This document shows positions 1-16,805 of a stretch of DNA of 64,000 bases, one piece after another. The DNA is from Chamaecrista fasciculata. Lineage: Eukaryota > Streptophyta > Magnoliopsida > Fabales > Fabaceae. The notes beneath the pieces were generated by a model. That model did no database searches. It was given only the letters and a program-made list of their open reading frames with translations, and was not told the DNA's origin. The number at the start of each line of letters is the position of its first letter. Positions within the stretch are counted from its first letter, which is position 1. The DNA lies in assembly GCA_003254925.1 (NCBI GenBank), contig QANZ01043003.1:100944-164943 (forward strand). Reading direction: 5' to 3'. The position numbers and the translations under genes were made by a program.

Positions 1-3000
1 ATCCAAAGTGGTGCGAATGTGAGCTGAAGATGTATCAAATGCAGTTTTGTTCTTTCCTAATATCCCACTTTCAAGGCCAAACTAAGAATAAGACATTTGC
101 TACACTAAAAACGGGTTAGATGTTAATTACGATCCATGTTAAGCAACTTGTTCTTGAATCAGATTCATTCGCTTGATTAATTGGGACAAGTGGAGTTTAT
201 GATAGGTCTTAATTAGTACTCTTAAGTCTTTATTAGTCCTTGTCTCTTGATTACTCTTAACATGGTCACAATTCTAAGTAAGCTTTACCATAATTAGAAC
301 TTGTTTTAGCCATGCTGAGTAGTAATAAAATTATATATATATTTTTTTTGAAAAATGATATACCTAAGAATTAGTTTTTATTTGAAAATGACTATCATTT
401 TCGAGTCAGAAAGAGAAAATTGTCCATAGACTTTCTTCTTTTTATTTCATGTTAGTGACAGATCAAGAAAGTTTTTGTCTTTTCTTCCTCAGTGATAAAC
501 TCATAAAAGTAAGATTAATGTGATATTAGGCCTGGGTTCATGTCATGCAACTAATAAAGCGAATTTTTCCACATATCTAATTCGAATTTTTATTCTGAAA
601 AATAAAATAATAAAGATAAAAATGGAATGGTACCAGCTTCATATCTAGCCCTACGTATCTGAGATCACAATGCAGAGGCTAAATACCACTTGCCTCCATA
701 CCCTTTTGCAAAGGTTGGTTAATAATGGCTTACGCAGATGCAAATTTTCTGAAGTCAGCAAAATTTGTTGAGGAGCACAACTGCACAAGGATCAAAATGC
801 ATGTGGGAATCCACAATTTCATGCCTAACCATGCTGTTTTCATAGCATTATGGTCTTCAGTGCAATTCACTATGCCTTTAGTCACAGTCATGGAAAAAAA
901 AAGTGGTACTATTACTTCATTATCATAATTTCCTTTGTTCTGTCCTACTGTGGGAGTGTTTTCTTGATAGGAACTCAAACATAAATTTAACAAATTACAA
1001 CCAATGAGGTTAAGTTTAGGGGAAGAGGTTAGTTTCTCACAATATGGTAATACATGTGAGAAACTCAAAAACGATTTAATAGATTACAAGATACTAGTCT
1101 CTCACTAGACCAATCCTCATTGGTAAAATGTTGAGCACTTAAGCTTGATCACGATTTGAAGTTCTACCCAAGCCTTAGAAGGATTTACACCTTAGTGCTA
1201 TGTGAATTTGTAGGAATAAGTGTCATTTGATTTTTCTCTTCCATTATTGCCTTCTAACAATGGACCCCTCCATTTTTGTCTCTTGTTCTTTTGAAGAGGA
1301 AGAGTAGGAGAATGGATCAAATTTTGAAGGATGGGTAGTAATGCTCAAAAACTGACGAGGTAAAGAAAATTAGGTAGGGCCTAGTTCAACAAAAACAACA
1401 CGTTTTTCTAACATAAAATCGTCGTGACCCAACAAATGGGTTAATCATTGATGCCCTTTTTATCCTCCTTACTTTGTCGTGACAGGATGACGATTCATAT
1501 TTCAAACACAACGTCCCAAAAACCCTAAAAACATCAAGTAATCCTGCTAATTAGCCCTATTACTAGGAGTCCATCATTAACCTTTTTAGACAATGTCAAA
1601 ACAAAATGATGGGTTTGTTATGTGGGAATCGCGTCGGACTCACATTAGTGCAGAACCATTTGCATATATAATCAATTTGTAGTGAGACCCATAGTGAGTG
1701 ATGCTTAAGTGTTTGATATAAGTGCCTGTGAGAAACATAGTAACAGGTTAATGGAGGGTGAGTTGAGATATGCTGTCTAGTGGATTGTAGGATCTCACAC
1801 ACGCACGCATCATATTCTTTTTTGTGAATTCTAATTCTGACGAAAGCGGACACACATCAACACACGTTGATTTGATTGAGGTGAGACAACCTTATGCATT
1901 GGTTTGGTGTTTGCAAGCAAGGATTTTTAGTTTTGAATTAGATTCCTCTTATGGAATTCAATTCTGATTCTTTATATTCTGTGTTTCTTCTCCCTCCCAC
2001 TATTAATATATTAATTCCCAAATTCTCTCAGGGTCAGACCTTGGATTTCTCCTTTGATTCAATCTTCACAGTGATCTCACTTCAGCATTCTCCTCTTCTT
2101 CTCCCTGTATGTTTTCTAACTCTCTAGAATCTGTTATCCATAAGTGTTGATTACCAAATTTAGTTGTTTAAAATTTCTTTTATGGAAGGTTTAGTAGTTT
2201 TTAAGCACCAAGCATAGTGTTTATGAAAATTACTCATCTCTGGCATCATTCAGTTAGTATGATGATTTTAACTTGTTACTACTGTCATAATGTCATTATA
2301 TGTAAAGATGTAAACAGTAACACCCAACGTTGTCAAAACCTCCTCTCTGTTTCAGATCCAGTATGGTTTTTCTTTGCCCAAAGATCCAGTATGGTTCATA
2401 GCTTAGCTTTTGTGGAAAAGCAATTGGTGCTTATTTGTTGTTTCTGGTGTATGAAAATCAAGCCTTTTCTTTTTTATAATAAAATCTTGACTCTTTTTCA
2501 TGGGTCCATTCCATTCAAAGAATATAGGAAACTGACGTGTGCTTGAACTGGATTGGATATGTGCAAAGAATGCACAAACATGGAAGTGGGACCATAGATA
2601 TAAGCTGAGATTATCCTTTAATATATAATTCTTCACCTAACCAAAGCGTTATCATAGGAGGCCACTTTTGAAACAGTGTCTGATTTTCCATTTCCTTTTA
2701 ATTCCAATTGCTAGATTTTTTACAATAATTTATCCTGTGGCCTGCCACAAATGGCCTCCAAAGTTTAATATGCAATCCTATCCAATTAATAATGAAGAGT
2801 ACCAGCTTAGAATTATTCTGTATCAGGTGCATGAATCTTCTTAACCACAATCTTATAAAATTACCCTTTGCTTACATTTTGTTATTTCTGGAATGACTCT
2901 GTTTGTTTATTATTATTATATACTATATGCTTAATTGAAGTAGTCAAGGTTAAGCTAAAAGAGACATTTAAAATAATATAAATGTTCTTTTTTATATTAG

Positions 3001-4090
3001 CCAAGAGTTGCTCAGGCCTAGTTTTAGAGTTATTCGATTCGGAGATTGCCCTTTAAATACAAGAGCGGATCAAATTGCCAACTGGGGTAGGTTTAATATC
3101 AAAAGAAAATGTAGGAAAGAGAATGAACAATTTTGTTTTTTAAAACTAATCAAATAGATGGAAGGACAAGTTAGAAGGTTGTAGGATCAATACAAGTAAA
3201 TATACTACTGATAGGACATCGTGAAAGGCAGGCATATGTGGAATTTTGTATTCTGTTAATGCATCTGAATAAAATATCATGTAGCAAGAGTTCGTGCTTC
3301 CGCAATACATGCCACGAGATATGTATTTGTTTAGATGTATAAAATATTAAAATATGTTCCTTAATATTCGTGTACTCTAGTTGACTATTGTGATTTGTGA
3401 CGCTGCGAAAGCAATGAATGTGAATTTGATTCTCTCCGTTAAAACATTGCAACAAACAAACTAAGATCTCCAAATAATTACCTCTAGTATTTGCTCAAAA
3501 GAAAAGAACTTTGTCCATTTCTTAGAGTATCGTGTGTTATACCTCAACTGGATAACGCCTCCTCAGGTTGGTTTTGGAGCCAATCTTGGAAATGGGCAAT
3601 CATAATGCTTTCTCTTCCATCGAGACTTCATAGTTATTGACCTTTGTGTGTGTTGTAAAAAGGAGATTTGCCAGCGATTCCTTTTGGTAATTGTAGCAAC
3701 AGTCACTGAAAATGAAGAAAATAAAAAGTTAAAAGACATAGCAATTATACTCATTATTGAAAAAAATATGATAGCCAATTAGTAATCTAATAATCTTTTC
3801 TCACATAAACTTTGGATATTTTACATGGAGGAAATAAAGTTGATTGATTTATGCCTTTGATATAGTGTCACCTAAAAGATGTCTTGTTAATGAAACTGAA
3901 AGCTGTAATTTCTGGTAACTTCTAACTTTGCCATTGTGAAAGAGTGGATCTCTAGTTTATGATGAGCTGCCTAATTTATTTCAAAACCACACGGCATCGT
4001 ACATTGCTGGCTCTTAATTATCCGTTTTATTTGCCCATATGATCATCTAGTCATCACTTAATAGGATATTACTGTTCACATTGATTAGAG
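1..4090. other. Intergenic region, no convincing gene
   Basis: AT-rich sequence without an ORF that looks like a known protein on either strand. A pyrimidine-rich stretch near 2020-2106 is followed by a GTATGT splice-donor-like sequence. It could be a 5'UTR exon of the glutamate dehydrogenase gene downstream, whose ATG is preceded by a TTTAG acceptor-like sequence at about 4304. That link is a guess. Nothing else is recognised. Confidence 0.5.
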
Positions 4091-4097
4091 GTAACCC

Positions 4098-4112
4098 TAT
4101 TGTATATAAATA
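4098..4112 (+). promoter_or_regulatory. Possible TATA box upstream of glutamate dehydrogenase
   Basis: A TATATAAATA-like stretch lies about 210 bp before the GDH start codon and is followed by CT-rich sequence that could be a 5'UTR. The alternative is that transcription starts near 2 kb and is spliced to about 4305. Confidence 0.3.
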
Positions 4113-4279
4113 TACATACATATATATCTCTTGCTTTCTCACTATTAAAGTAAGACAGATAGATCTGCTTCCTTATCCTCGTGTGTGTGAGCGTGTATAT
4201 ATAATATTCTTAACAATATAAGTACTGAGGTCTGTTTTTGGCATACTTCTTATATCTATAACCATTTGATTGATTCTGA

Positions 4280-6722
<2,443 letters not shown>

Positions 6723-9540
6723 AATTATTCTATGATTATTGTAGCTTTTAATAAAAGTTCAAAGGGTTCCTATGGCAGGAACCCTTCATATTCCTCTCTT
6801 GCAATTTGGCTCTGCCATTATGAGAGATATACAGTCCACCATTTTTTTTCTTTGTATCTTTCTTTTTTTTTCTTCCATGTATTGAGTGAATTTTAATTTT
6901 CACCCGAGCTTTCTTAGATCCATTTGTCTATCATTTATCAAGGTTCAAGGTATTTCCACCTGGTATAATTTATTCGCATTTTAAATTGTTGGTTTCCCAT
7001 ATACTTAGAATAAAACTGTAGTAGACACTTGGCAAGAAGACTTATCAATTGTCATGCTTTTAAATTTAATCTCAGACCTCCAATACCATTACCATGGTTG
7101 AGAAGGGAAGTAAACAGTCATGACATTGAAAACTTTGACCCGCATCATTATCTAGCTTAAGAATAATATTATTGTAGCAGTGACAGACATATCTCCACAT
7201 CTGAAAGTAAGATATTAAACTTGTATTCGTTACATCTTGCACTACCAATTACCATTCAACTCTTTATGTTCTGTTGAGGATTTGCATGAAATTGTAGAGT
7301 AGAATAGAGTTTCAGTCGTGTCATAAGGATACTCTTCTTAAGAGTTTATTCTGCAATCCCTCAGTATCAAGAAACAGTACTCCCTAGGATTAAACGAAGT
7401 TTTCTTGTTGATTCAATAAGGACACAGAACAGCAGAAGATTGGAATTCAGTAAGTTGGGTCAGTCCTCGAGCCTAAAAACACATTCGTATATATTAAGGG
7501 GAGTTTCAGATAAGTCTACGCGCACAGAGGGAAATCGTCAGTTTTCAACTATGATTGCCCACCGGAGACCTATGCCTGTGTGCATGAGACCTTCCTTCTT
7601 CTCTACTTGGTTACCCTCTCTTTTCACATCTTAATATATATACACTTGGTTCATCCGTAAATTAGGCAACGTGAGACTTTTATTTGACACATTCTAATCA
7701 TGATATAATATATAATGTTCTTAAACATGTAGACCCCACATAATATTATGTATAATATTCACAACATATCCCTCCCGGTATAATGAACCTTAACCTATGG
7801 GAAATTACCTGAACACATTGATCAGCAGCAGCATTTAAGCCGTGAATATATATTACAAATATAAGCAATAACAATTGGTAGAAGCACCGAGATAGCCTTA
7901 AAACAACAACAGCACATTGAACATTAGGAAGGTGAGTACAAATGTCAACCATCAATGAAATATATATATATAGGAGGACATGCAATGGAACTACTCAATC
8001 AAAGAAAAATTAATCAATTGAGAGTCAAAACTTCATTGAGCAACCTATGACACAGTGATTGAAAATATTAACATTATATTAAAGTCTAAGAAAGGATAGT
8101 TGAGTGAAAACAAAACAAAACGGTAGTGCAATGCGAGCTTAATATACAAACAGCATATATAGGGTAATAGAAAGAAAAAGTTAAATTTAGGCTTCGTCAT
8201 TTTGAAAGTAAAATATTGCCTCCCACAATCTAAGGGAGCAACCTAACGTGTGCTATATCACTTATATGCCAACAACAAACACATTTATTCAATGATCCCA
8301 CCAAGCTTAGTTTAAAGGCTTCCTCCCCCTCCCACTCCCAAATATAGGTATAAAGTGATATTTCACAAAACATAACTCAGTCTAGTAATTTTTTTTTTTG
8401 GCCAGACACACTCTAGTAATAATTACATACGATTAGAAATCACACTAGTTACTAGTTAGGACTTACGACAAGCATGGACAGAATCATACTTGGGTTGTGG
8501 AAGAAATCTTGCAAGGGGCAACATATTAAAGTATCTCTTTGAAATACAGCGCTCATTTGAAATTGGGTCACTACCATTTTTAAGCCCAAAAATTTATTTA
8601 CAATTCGGCCCTGATTAAGAAAGCAACACAATTTTATCCTGCTCCAAAGAAATATTACATTTGAAAAAGGGAAAAAGAAATCACTCTACCACAAAGAGTT
8701 TTAATTAACTATAGATTATCTCGTGATTCTCGAATTCAAATGATGCAAAACCACAAATCCTTTTATTAACTATAGATTATCTCGTGACCCATTGTTTTTT
8801 ATGGCTCGAGATTTTTTTTTGTTATAATCATAAAATATCTTCCGCCTATTTATTTTATGATTTTTATGATAACTAATATGTATTCAAATGGGTCTCATAA
8901 TAAAAGAAAAAAAGAAAAAAAAAAAGGATAACTATATCTCTAGATACTTAAATCTAAAACATTGTCAACATTGTTTATAGATATGGAAATATCTATTCCT
9001 CCACTAACATTGAATCCAGATACATTGATAAAGTTATCAACTTTCTTTGAAAGAAGTAAACAATAAATGTTTATAAGTTCCATTAAAAAAAATTGTTGGT
9101 AAGAACGATCAAGCTCACCTCTCGAAACCATCCCTCAAGTGCAAGCTTATACGAAGGGGGAATGGATGGGTGGGGTAATTTTAAATTACCATATTTTTTA
9201 ATTATTAAACTACCATATTTAGAAACTAAAGCAATTATTAAGAATATGCCTAATAAATTTGGCATTGTAACGCCTCTTAATTTTAGTGTTTCAATATCAA
9301 CGCCAATTCGCATTAATTATCTTGGTATTAAACCATAATATCAGGTCAGTAACCCGATATTAGAAGCCCTCTCTAGCTCCAACCATGATAACACTCTTTT
9401 ACAGAGACAGTGAGGACCAAAGGCAATTCCACTGAACTACCTAGTAGTCTTTGAAGGATGATAAAAATATATATATTTATATATTTATATCATTACATAC
9501 AAAATCGAAAATTTGTTTGAAGCACAATCATGAACATGGC
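6723..9540. other. Intergenic region between GDH and the kinase gene
   Basis: It starts with the GDH 3'UTR and holds AT-rich sequence with no supported gene. A short direct repeat with core TAACTATAGATTATCTCGTG occurs near 8706 and again near 8768. The stretch around 9090-9340 is open in two frames but resembles nothing I recognise. Confidence 0.5.
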
Positions 9541-9795
9541 CAAAATAATCAGCCTTTCTATTACATGATAGATCATTGATCCCGTTGCCTGGGTAGGTAG
9601 GTTGGGGAACATCGAACATGCTCTCTGTATTCCATTTGTGACTTAGCAAATGATGAGGAAAATTTTATCTGGGAGGCCTGGGATTTCTTTTATCAATATC
9701 TGGGGGCTAAAATAATCCTACAAATTTCCATTTTCATATTCGCAAAAGCCCTCAACTTTCTGATTTCGACTCTTTAATGCCAAATCAACATAGAT

Positions 9796-12700
9796 CTAGC
9801 ACACAGTCCGGCCATAACATATTGATGCGATATAAAGATTCTTGGACCATTTTTCCTGCAAAACCAGCAAGTTAGCAATTATTACTTCTGTAAAATGGGA
9901 GGACCCATATGAACATAAAATGCTTTCAAGTTATTGCATTATGGATTGATTTTTTTTTTGGGTTACTTTAACTACAGTTGCTTGATATTCCCTCTCCAGT
10001 ACTCACCAGAGCATCAATGAACAAAGAAGGATTGAATTCATGACTACAATATTATCACCCACTAAAACCATGTCAAGCATTCCAAAATAGCATAACTACC
10101 GAACCGCTCTCTAATGGATGAATAGGAAATGAGAATTTGAATACCTTAACATGAGTGCTTGGGAAGGCAGAGGTGCGCAGTGTTTCTTGAGTTTCATCAA
10201 GCAATTTGCGTTTTGGTATGCTAAGTATGAAGGCTGCTTGTTCGGCAGTGGCGGCCATAGATGTTATCCTGTATCCACTCTCCCATCTTCGATGTATTCC
10301 TTCACTTGGATATAAAAAGTCCAGCTCCACAACCTAACATCATCATAATGGGAAACATGTGACCATCAACAAGTTAGTTCGATGAGGCTGTAAAAGATAA
10401 TACACAGAAAACCCAAAAAAAAGAGTGGAAAGTATTACATACCTGATCAGAATACCCAGCATTCCTGGACATAACAACACCCCATCGACTGCCAGCAGTA
10501 GTCATGGAGGTAACATGAAATCCTTCTTTCCACTTCTTATTAATCCACTTAAAAGGAAATGATTCACTAACTTTATACGATTGCTGTGTGTAAGGAGTTC
10601 CTACAAAGAAAGAATGCCATGAAATAAAAATAAACTACACTTAGCTAACATGCCTCACCTGCCTTACAAGTTAGAATCAAGGATGAAATGAAACAACAAC
10701 CCAAAAGATGAAATTGACAGTAAACAAACTTTGGAGACGAAATTAAAAATTGATGTAAAGTTTGAAGACGAAAAGGTGCTTTTGCCTAGATAGGAAAGTC
10801 ATATAACTAAGCCATATCTCAAAGGAGGAGAGAGTAATTTGCCCCAATTTAATTATTTGAAAGTTGGTGTTGTCAGCTTCTTTAACTGAATCATTAATCA
10901 TTTTTATGGAAAACGCCATTTCAGAATTATTGTCAAGATTAACCACAACACTTAGGCCCCAAAGTTCACAAACCTAGGACTTAGGAAGCAAGGGAAGCTC
11001 ATTAATTAAGGGCCACTAGCCCCAAATAACGTGAGATCAGAAAACACAGACGGGGAAGAATTGATAGAAGTCTTTCACAGTGCATTTTAAACCGCAGAAC
11101 CAATATGAACTTTAAAATGGTAGCAAAATGACCAAATCTGGCAGTGTTGTCTTACCAATTCCTGAATCTGTTCTCAAAGACAAATAGAGTGGCAATTATA
11201 AAATTTGCAAAGCAACCCGGAAAAAAAAATCACAAAAAGTAGATAAACCAGGCATGAGCACCAAAGGCAATAGAAACAATTAAAATATTATGGTAGGGTT
11301 TTAAAGTGCTTTATAAAATTGATTGCGTATAGAAGTGATGGAAAGAAACAAATAAGGGGACAAAGGACATAGAAAATAGCTTATACGACCATAGTAAACA
11401 TGACAAAGGATCATTTTCTGTAAGTGGAGATAACTAACCTTTGGACATGACTACCAAGGAACTCCCATTCGATGCACCAGCTATTGAACTGATATAGTAA
11501 TTTTTCTCCCATTGTTCCATAATCCAGTCCTGAGGGAAATCCAATTTCCATATGTCAATATCAGTCAACTATACTCTTACAAGATTACTAAATAGAAGAT
11601 TAAACAAATAGCCCACAGTACCCACCTTATGCAGGAACACTGCTGACAATTCATAAACCTGGGAAGAAAAACCCGTTCCTGCATCCATAATTAGGGCCCA
11701 CAAATTTGATGAAGATGCAACGCAGCTGATGTACAATCCATCCTCATTACCCTTGTCTACATGTTGACGGAGCCTTGTGTCTGCCACATTGTAATGATAT
11801 CTGCAGCCATGAAGATGTCATTCAAAGGCCAAGCAAGAGGTTCCCAAAACATATATAAGGCCAAGAGTATTGCACTCTTGATTTCAAAGTATCACTGCTT
11901 AGTTTAAGATTAACAGTTAAGAGCAATATCATACCATAAATATAATACTAGAAAGCCAAGTGAGATAAAATGTATCACTATAAATCCACATGAAATATAA
12001 AGCATCAATTCTAACATCTTTGTGTATGTTTTGGGGGGTGGGGGTGGAGAACAACTCAACAGTTTATCCATTCAACCCAATTTACCATTTAAAAGGAAAA
12101 TGTGAGAAAAACCAAGATTTAAAGAAACCTTTTAAAGGTAGCACTAAATAATGTTCCTTCCTAGTTATTCTTAGAAAATACCAGAGCAGTCAAACTTATT
12201 TAGAAAACGATACCATATTGAATTAAGTAACTCATATCTCATTTGCCCATAAGAGGAATTATTGGTCAAAAAAGCTTTCCTTTTATGTTTTATGGATCAG
12301 CACATTAAAAGGTAAATTGTAAATATCATAACGGAAGATGGGAAGAAAGAAAATCTATTTGTTAGATATGTTAAGGCTTATCAAGTATTGCAAAATGGTC
12401 TTGGGAGAAGCATGAACCCAGCATATCAGGTAGCAAAACAATCCACAACATTAGGTCATTTTAATTTCTAAGCCACCCAAAAAATAAGCTGACCAGCAGT
12501 CTGGTCACTTTAAAAGGCTAGAATAAATTCACAATTTCAAGTGCATATCTGAACTCATGCCAGAACCATTTAGCCGACCAACAATAAACCCCAAGATCCA
12601 CCATTAGAGGAAGATATTCATGTTCAACACATTAATGGAATATCATTATTTATCATTAATTCGTTACATGTCAAATTGAGAACTGAGAAGGATGTATTTT

Positions 12701-15501
12701 TCACCTCTGCTTCATGGGTCGGCGAGCATTATATACTGAAATCCATTGGGTAGCAGGACTCCCCATTCGTACTTTCTTCTTTGGCTGCTCATCTTCTTCC
12801 AGATTAATAAGCATTCTTCCACGCTTTTGTCCAACCTATTCAGGCAAAGGGACTAGAATAGTTTAGCACCAAGTTATACAAGAACTCATCAATAAAAATA
12901 AACTTGAAGCAAAATCTGAAGACATAACAATTACAACAACCTTTAAAGCTCCATCAATTCTGATTGGTCTCAATAGTAAACATGGTTCAATCAAGTTTTC
13001 AAAAAATGATATAAGCTTGGAATAATTTGGCTCCTCATCAAATCTCATGTTAGTAACAGCTTCAAGGAACTGCTTAAACGGGGGAGGACAAAAACAGCAC
13101 ATCAACTCTGGAGATGTGGACATCTTTTTCTTACAAACAAGAAAACTTTTATTGTCGCCCTGTTTAAAAGGGAAAGAGAACAGGATTACATACATAAAAT
13201 GAAAACTCCAAGAATCAACGCACTGATAAGAACTAATATAAAATGCACCTGATATCCCTGCCATGGTAGTCTCCCTTTTATGAGAAATATTAAAGTGTAT
13301 GCCAGTGACTCAAGATCATCCCTTCGACTTCCAGTCCTACCTAAATGCGCATGCACACTGGCATATCTTATTGTTCCCCTGAAAACAAAAGCCACATGAT
13401 CAATATATAACACTTATAGACATGTTAACCTAAAAAGGCATACAAACCTGAAAATATCAGGTCTCTGATCATATTCAACATGCTGACCAGATGATGCGTC
13501 CTTCCATCTTGAAGCTAGAGTAAATACATGAAAGGGAAATTAATATATACTATGAATATGTCAAATAGCTTCAAATAGCTAAATTGGTAGAGTAGAGAAA
13601 ATTAATCACAATATGAAAATGCAGAGGCAAACTAGTATGGGAGGACAACATACCCAAACCAAGATCAATAAGATATAGCTTCTTTTCATCGGCTGTTCCA
13701 GGTTGACCAAGTAAGAAGTTTTCTGGTTTTACATCTCCATGCACAAACCTTGATTGACGATATGATTTTATTATTATGATGATGATGGTAACTATAACCA
13801 TCTCAAAATAGTAGGGAAAATTAGGCATGACAGGTCAAGAAAGCTATCAATGAGATTTACCCTTTCAAGTGGAGCTTCTCAAGAATTGATATTGCTTCCA
13901 CTGCAATGCAAGCAACCATATTCGGCGACATCCTGTCCAGATGGTAGAGAATAAGCGAGGAGAAAACAGAATAACAAAGGTTAAAGAAATTACAATGATG
14001 CAAAGTGCATTTATATAAGTAAACAGAGGGAGGATCAAGATCTTACGATTGGCCAAGAGAATTCCATACATCCCAAAGACTGGGCCCAAGCATGTCCATG
14101 ACCTGAAATATTATACTTTCCTTCAGACACTATGAAAAAGTTAGAATATGCTGCTAAGAGGAGAGCTTTGAATCATTTTCTCACCAGAATATAGAAATCT
14201 CCTTGACGACCCTTGTAATGAACCCAGGGAATGCCATAACACCCATTCAGAGTACTAATCAGTCCAAGAAAGCAGAAGCAAACATTAGAATATTAAAATA
14301 TAATGAAAAAAAAAAAAAAAAAAAAAAAANAAAAAAAAAAAAAAAAGACGATTAAAGCCTGAAAGGTATAATATTGATAAGCATGTTCAAACATGAAGCA
14401 TAGATCACGTACTTGTACACTTGCCACTCATACGGAGGCCCATAATTGCAGCCTTTACTGTTTCTGTGCTCAAACTTCAGTGCAACCTGCAAAAAAAGTT
14501 CAAATAAGAAAAGAACATTTATTATGTCACATGATTAACATTCAATTGAACTGTAGGAAAAGAGAATGAACTTCAGAGTTATACCTCAATTGCATCAGGA
14601 CCTGTTCGATCAGAACCACCACTGAGCCTTCTTCCAACATAAACTTGGCCAAAACCACCCTTACCCAATTTCCTTTCTACCTTGTACGTAGGAGAACTAC
14701 CAACTTGTACCTGAATAGGTAAGAGGGAAAAATTGTCTTAGATAAGAAACCAATAGATCTAGATTAAATGAACAATTGGAACAATAATAATAATAATAAT
14801 GCTGTTTGGGGTAAATTCACAATGGAGTATGAACTAGTCAAGCATAATATTTTTTTTCTTTTGGGTAATCAGGCATAATATTGTTTCAAGGATATCTAGA
14901 CCCAAGATGACCATTACAATCTCAATGCTTCCAAAATTATGCTCAACTCAGCATATCCGAAGATTAAACGCGACAGAAGCCATTCAAAGCTAATATTAGC
15001 ATAAATAGTACTTTAGCTTCATTAAATCTGAACTGCAGAAATATTTGGATAATTAAATAATGCAACCAATATAGGTATGCAATCGAGGGATACCCTCTCA
15101 GGAATGGGGGTTGTGGTCGCTTCCTCTTCAGCCCCCACCACCTTGTCTGCACTTCCACCTTCCATCACAATATTATTATTGGCAACTGCCTCAACTCGAA
15201 GGGGTTCCGCAGCTCCTAATGCAACAGGATCAGGAAGGACCTCACAGGGTTCAGGATCAAGATTAATTAATCTCACTCCCCGACCTCTACCAGCTGCAGT
15301 TCGCCTTGTCGGTACTGCTGGTGAAGGCCCTTTTGCTACAGCTGTGGCATTACCGCCTCTTCCTCTTCCACCTCCAACTCTCCTCCTGCCTCTGGTTGGA
15401 GCAGGTTGTGCACAATTCTCTCCTTGATCAACAGGTAGTGGGGCAGGCTGAAGATCACCAAGCCGTTTTGATCTTCTAGCTCCACTTCTCAACTCTGGCA
15501 T
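9796..15501 (-). CDS. MLK: MUT9-like / casein-kinase-1-like serine/threonine protein kinase, sixteen coding exons
   Basis: Plant MUT9-like kinases (also called PPKs) are nuclear CK1-related kinases that phosphorylate histone H3 and light or clock components. Coding exons in transcription order: 15501-15094, 14710-14585, 14486-14413, 14254-14185, 14102-14047, 13932-13861, 13748-13654, 13514-13448, 13378-13249, 13159-12941, 12835-12705, 11800-11626, 11529-11439, 10600-10443, 10333-10145, 9855-9796. Every junction keeps phase, giving 706 aa, the normal family length. The start [13 protein letters not shown] begins an Arg/Gly-rich nuclear-type N-terminus (about 1-136). The kinase domain has the P-loop [12 protein letters not shown] (about 151-162), VALK (lysine about 182), VHGDVKPEN (Asp about 274) and DLGL in place of DFG (about 297). 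The C-terminal half, up to the end GRTVC, is the conserved extension special to this plant clade. The orthologue number (MLK1-4) cannot be fixed from here. Confidence 0.96.
14308..14346. repeat. Poly-A tract with an unresolved base
   Basis: A homopolymer of adenines broken by one N at 14330, inside the intron between coding exons 3 and 4 of the kinase gene. The N probably marks an assembly join in an unresolvable homopolymer. Confidence 0.9.
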
Positions 15502-16270
15502 CCTCTCCCCATTCAAATCATAGCCCACATGAGTCGCCCCAGTAACGGCAAAAGACCTCTGCAGTGCAAAAACCAAAGCAAATAAACCAATAAGTAGCAT
15601 GCATTGATAAACCTTTTCAGCAGCAAGGGCAGAAATTCTAATATTAATTAAAAGAACTATCTAGACTGATGAATCATATCTTATAAGGGGAGAAAATATC
15701 TATCGAGCTTGCCTTAGTTTGATTCTGATAACAACATAAAATAAAGTAGCGTGCTGAAAAAGCAGTAGATACCAGGAAAAGATGCTACTTTCAGCAAATA
15801 TACTCCACAACCAAACAACAAAGAGAAGGTACCCAAAGGCATATACAGAAATCATTCCTTTCTGCATTCCAAATACAACATATACTTCTTATAACATCCT
15901 TGTCGGTCAATAGTTCTAACTGTTTTGCAGATAATCACCGGGTGAAAAAATATCCAAAATAATTAGCCTAAAACTTTAACTATGGAATTGATTATATGAT
16001 TTTAGAACTACGAATTTGACCGGTTATTCGAGCTGAAACAACAACAACACAGATTAAAGAAAAGATACACAGATTCAACAATCGATGCCGAACAACAATC
16101 TTCGACCCGATCATTTGTGTGTGGAAAAAGATTTCAAGAAACAAAACAAAATTTACCAATACACAACCGACCATTAAAACTAGCTCAAGAGTAGCATCAA
16201 TCCCTGGCACCGATTGACGATAAAACAAAAAATAAAATTTTGAAAACAATCTCAACCGTAAATACTCACA

Positions 16271-16480
16271 GATCGATCCCGTGGGGTGGAAAAACAGAAG
16301 GATCGGAGGGAACAATCAAAGAAGGCGATTCAAAAAGAACCCCAGAAAATAAAAACGAAGACGATCGTAGTCGGATCCTGGGTTTTCAGTTGAAAAAAGA
16401 AAAAGGGAGGCGTAATGTATGCATTATGAGGAAGGAGTTGTATGTATCCTTGGAAGCAGTGAAACTATGGCGAAAGCATC
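16271..16480 (-). other. Probable 5'UTR exon of the MUT9-like kinase gene
   Basis: On the minus strand a non-coding stretch ends at 16271 in ATCT/GTGAGT, a strong donor. An acceptor TGCAG stands at about 15559, 58 bases before the start codon at 15501. This gives a UTR intron of about 0.7 kb. The upstream boundary is not defined. Confidence 0.55.
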
Positions 16481-16805
16481 GGTGAATTTAGGGTTGGGAG
16501 ATGGAAGCTTAGAAGTATTAGGTGGAGATATGCGTGAAAGGCTTTTTTGGTGTAGAAACGATGTCCAAGACAAGGGAGAATGCGGTAATGGTGAGATTAG
16601 TGTTGTATCTTTCCCATTCGCACTATGTTAGTTTCTATCAAATGTGTGTATGACAGGGAAACTTGGATTTTGGGTCTTTTATATCCAGCATGCGAATTGT
16701 GGCTTTGTAATAACCAAAAGGATATTACATTTTTATTTTTATTTTTATTTTATTCCTCCGCATTTTATCCAGCATCACCCATCAACCCATTTTTTTTTTT
16801 TTCTG

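Noticed and set aside
730-1068. 112-codon open frame on the minus strand
   Set aside because: No recognisable motif, no splice partners, AT-biased composition; chance ORF.
15022-15600. Upstream in-frame ATG extending the kinase N-terminus (MLLIGLFALV...)
   Set aside because: The extension crosses a clear splice acceptor at about 15559, and the family starts at MPELRSG.
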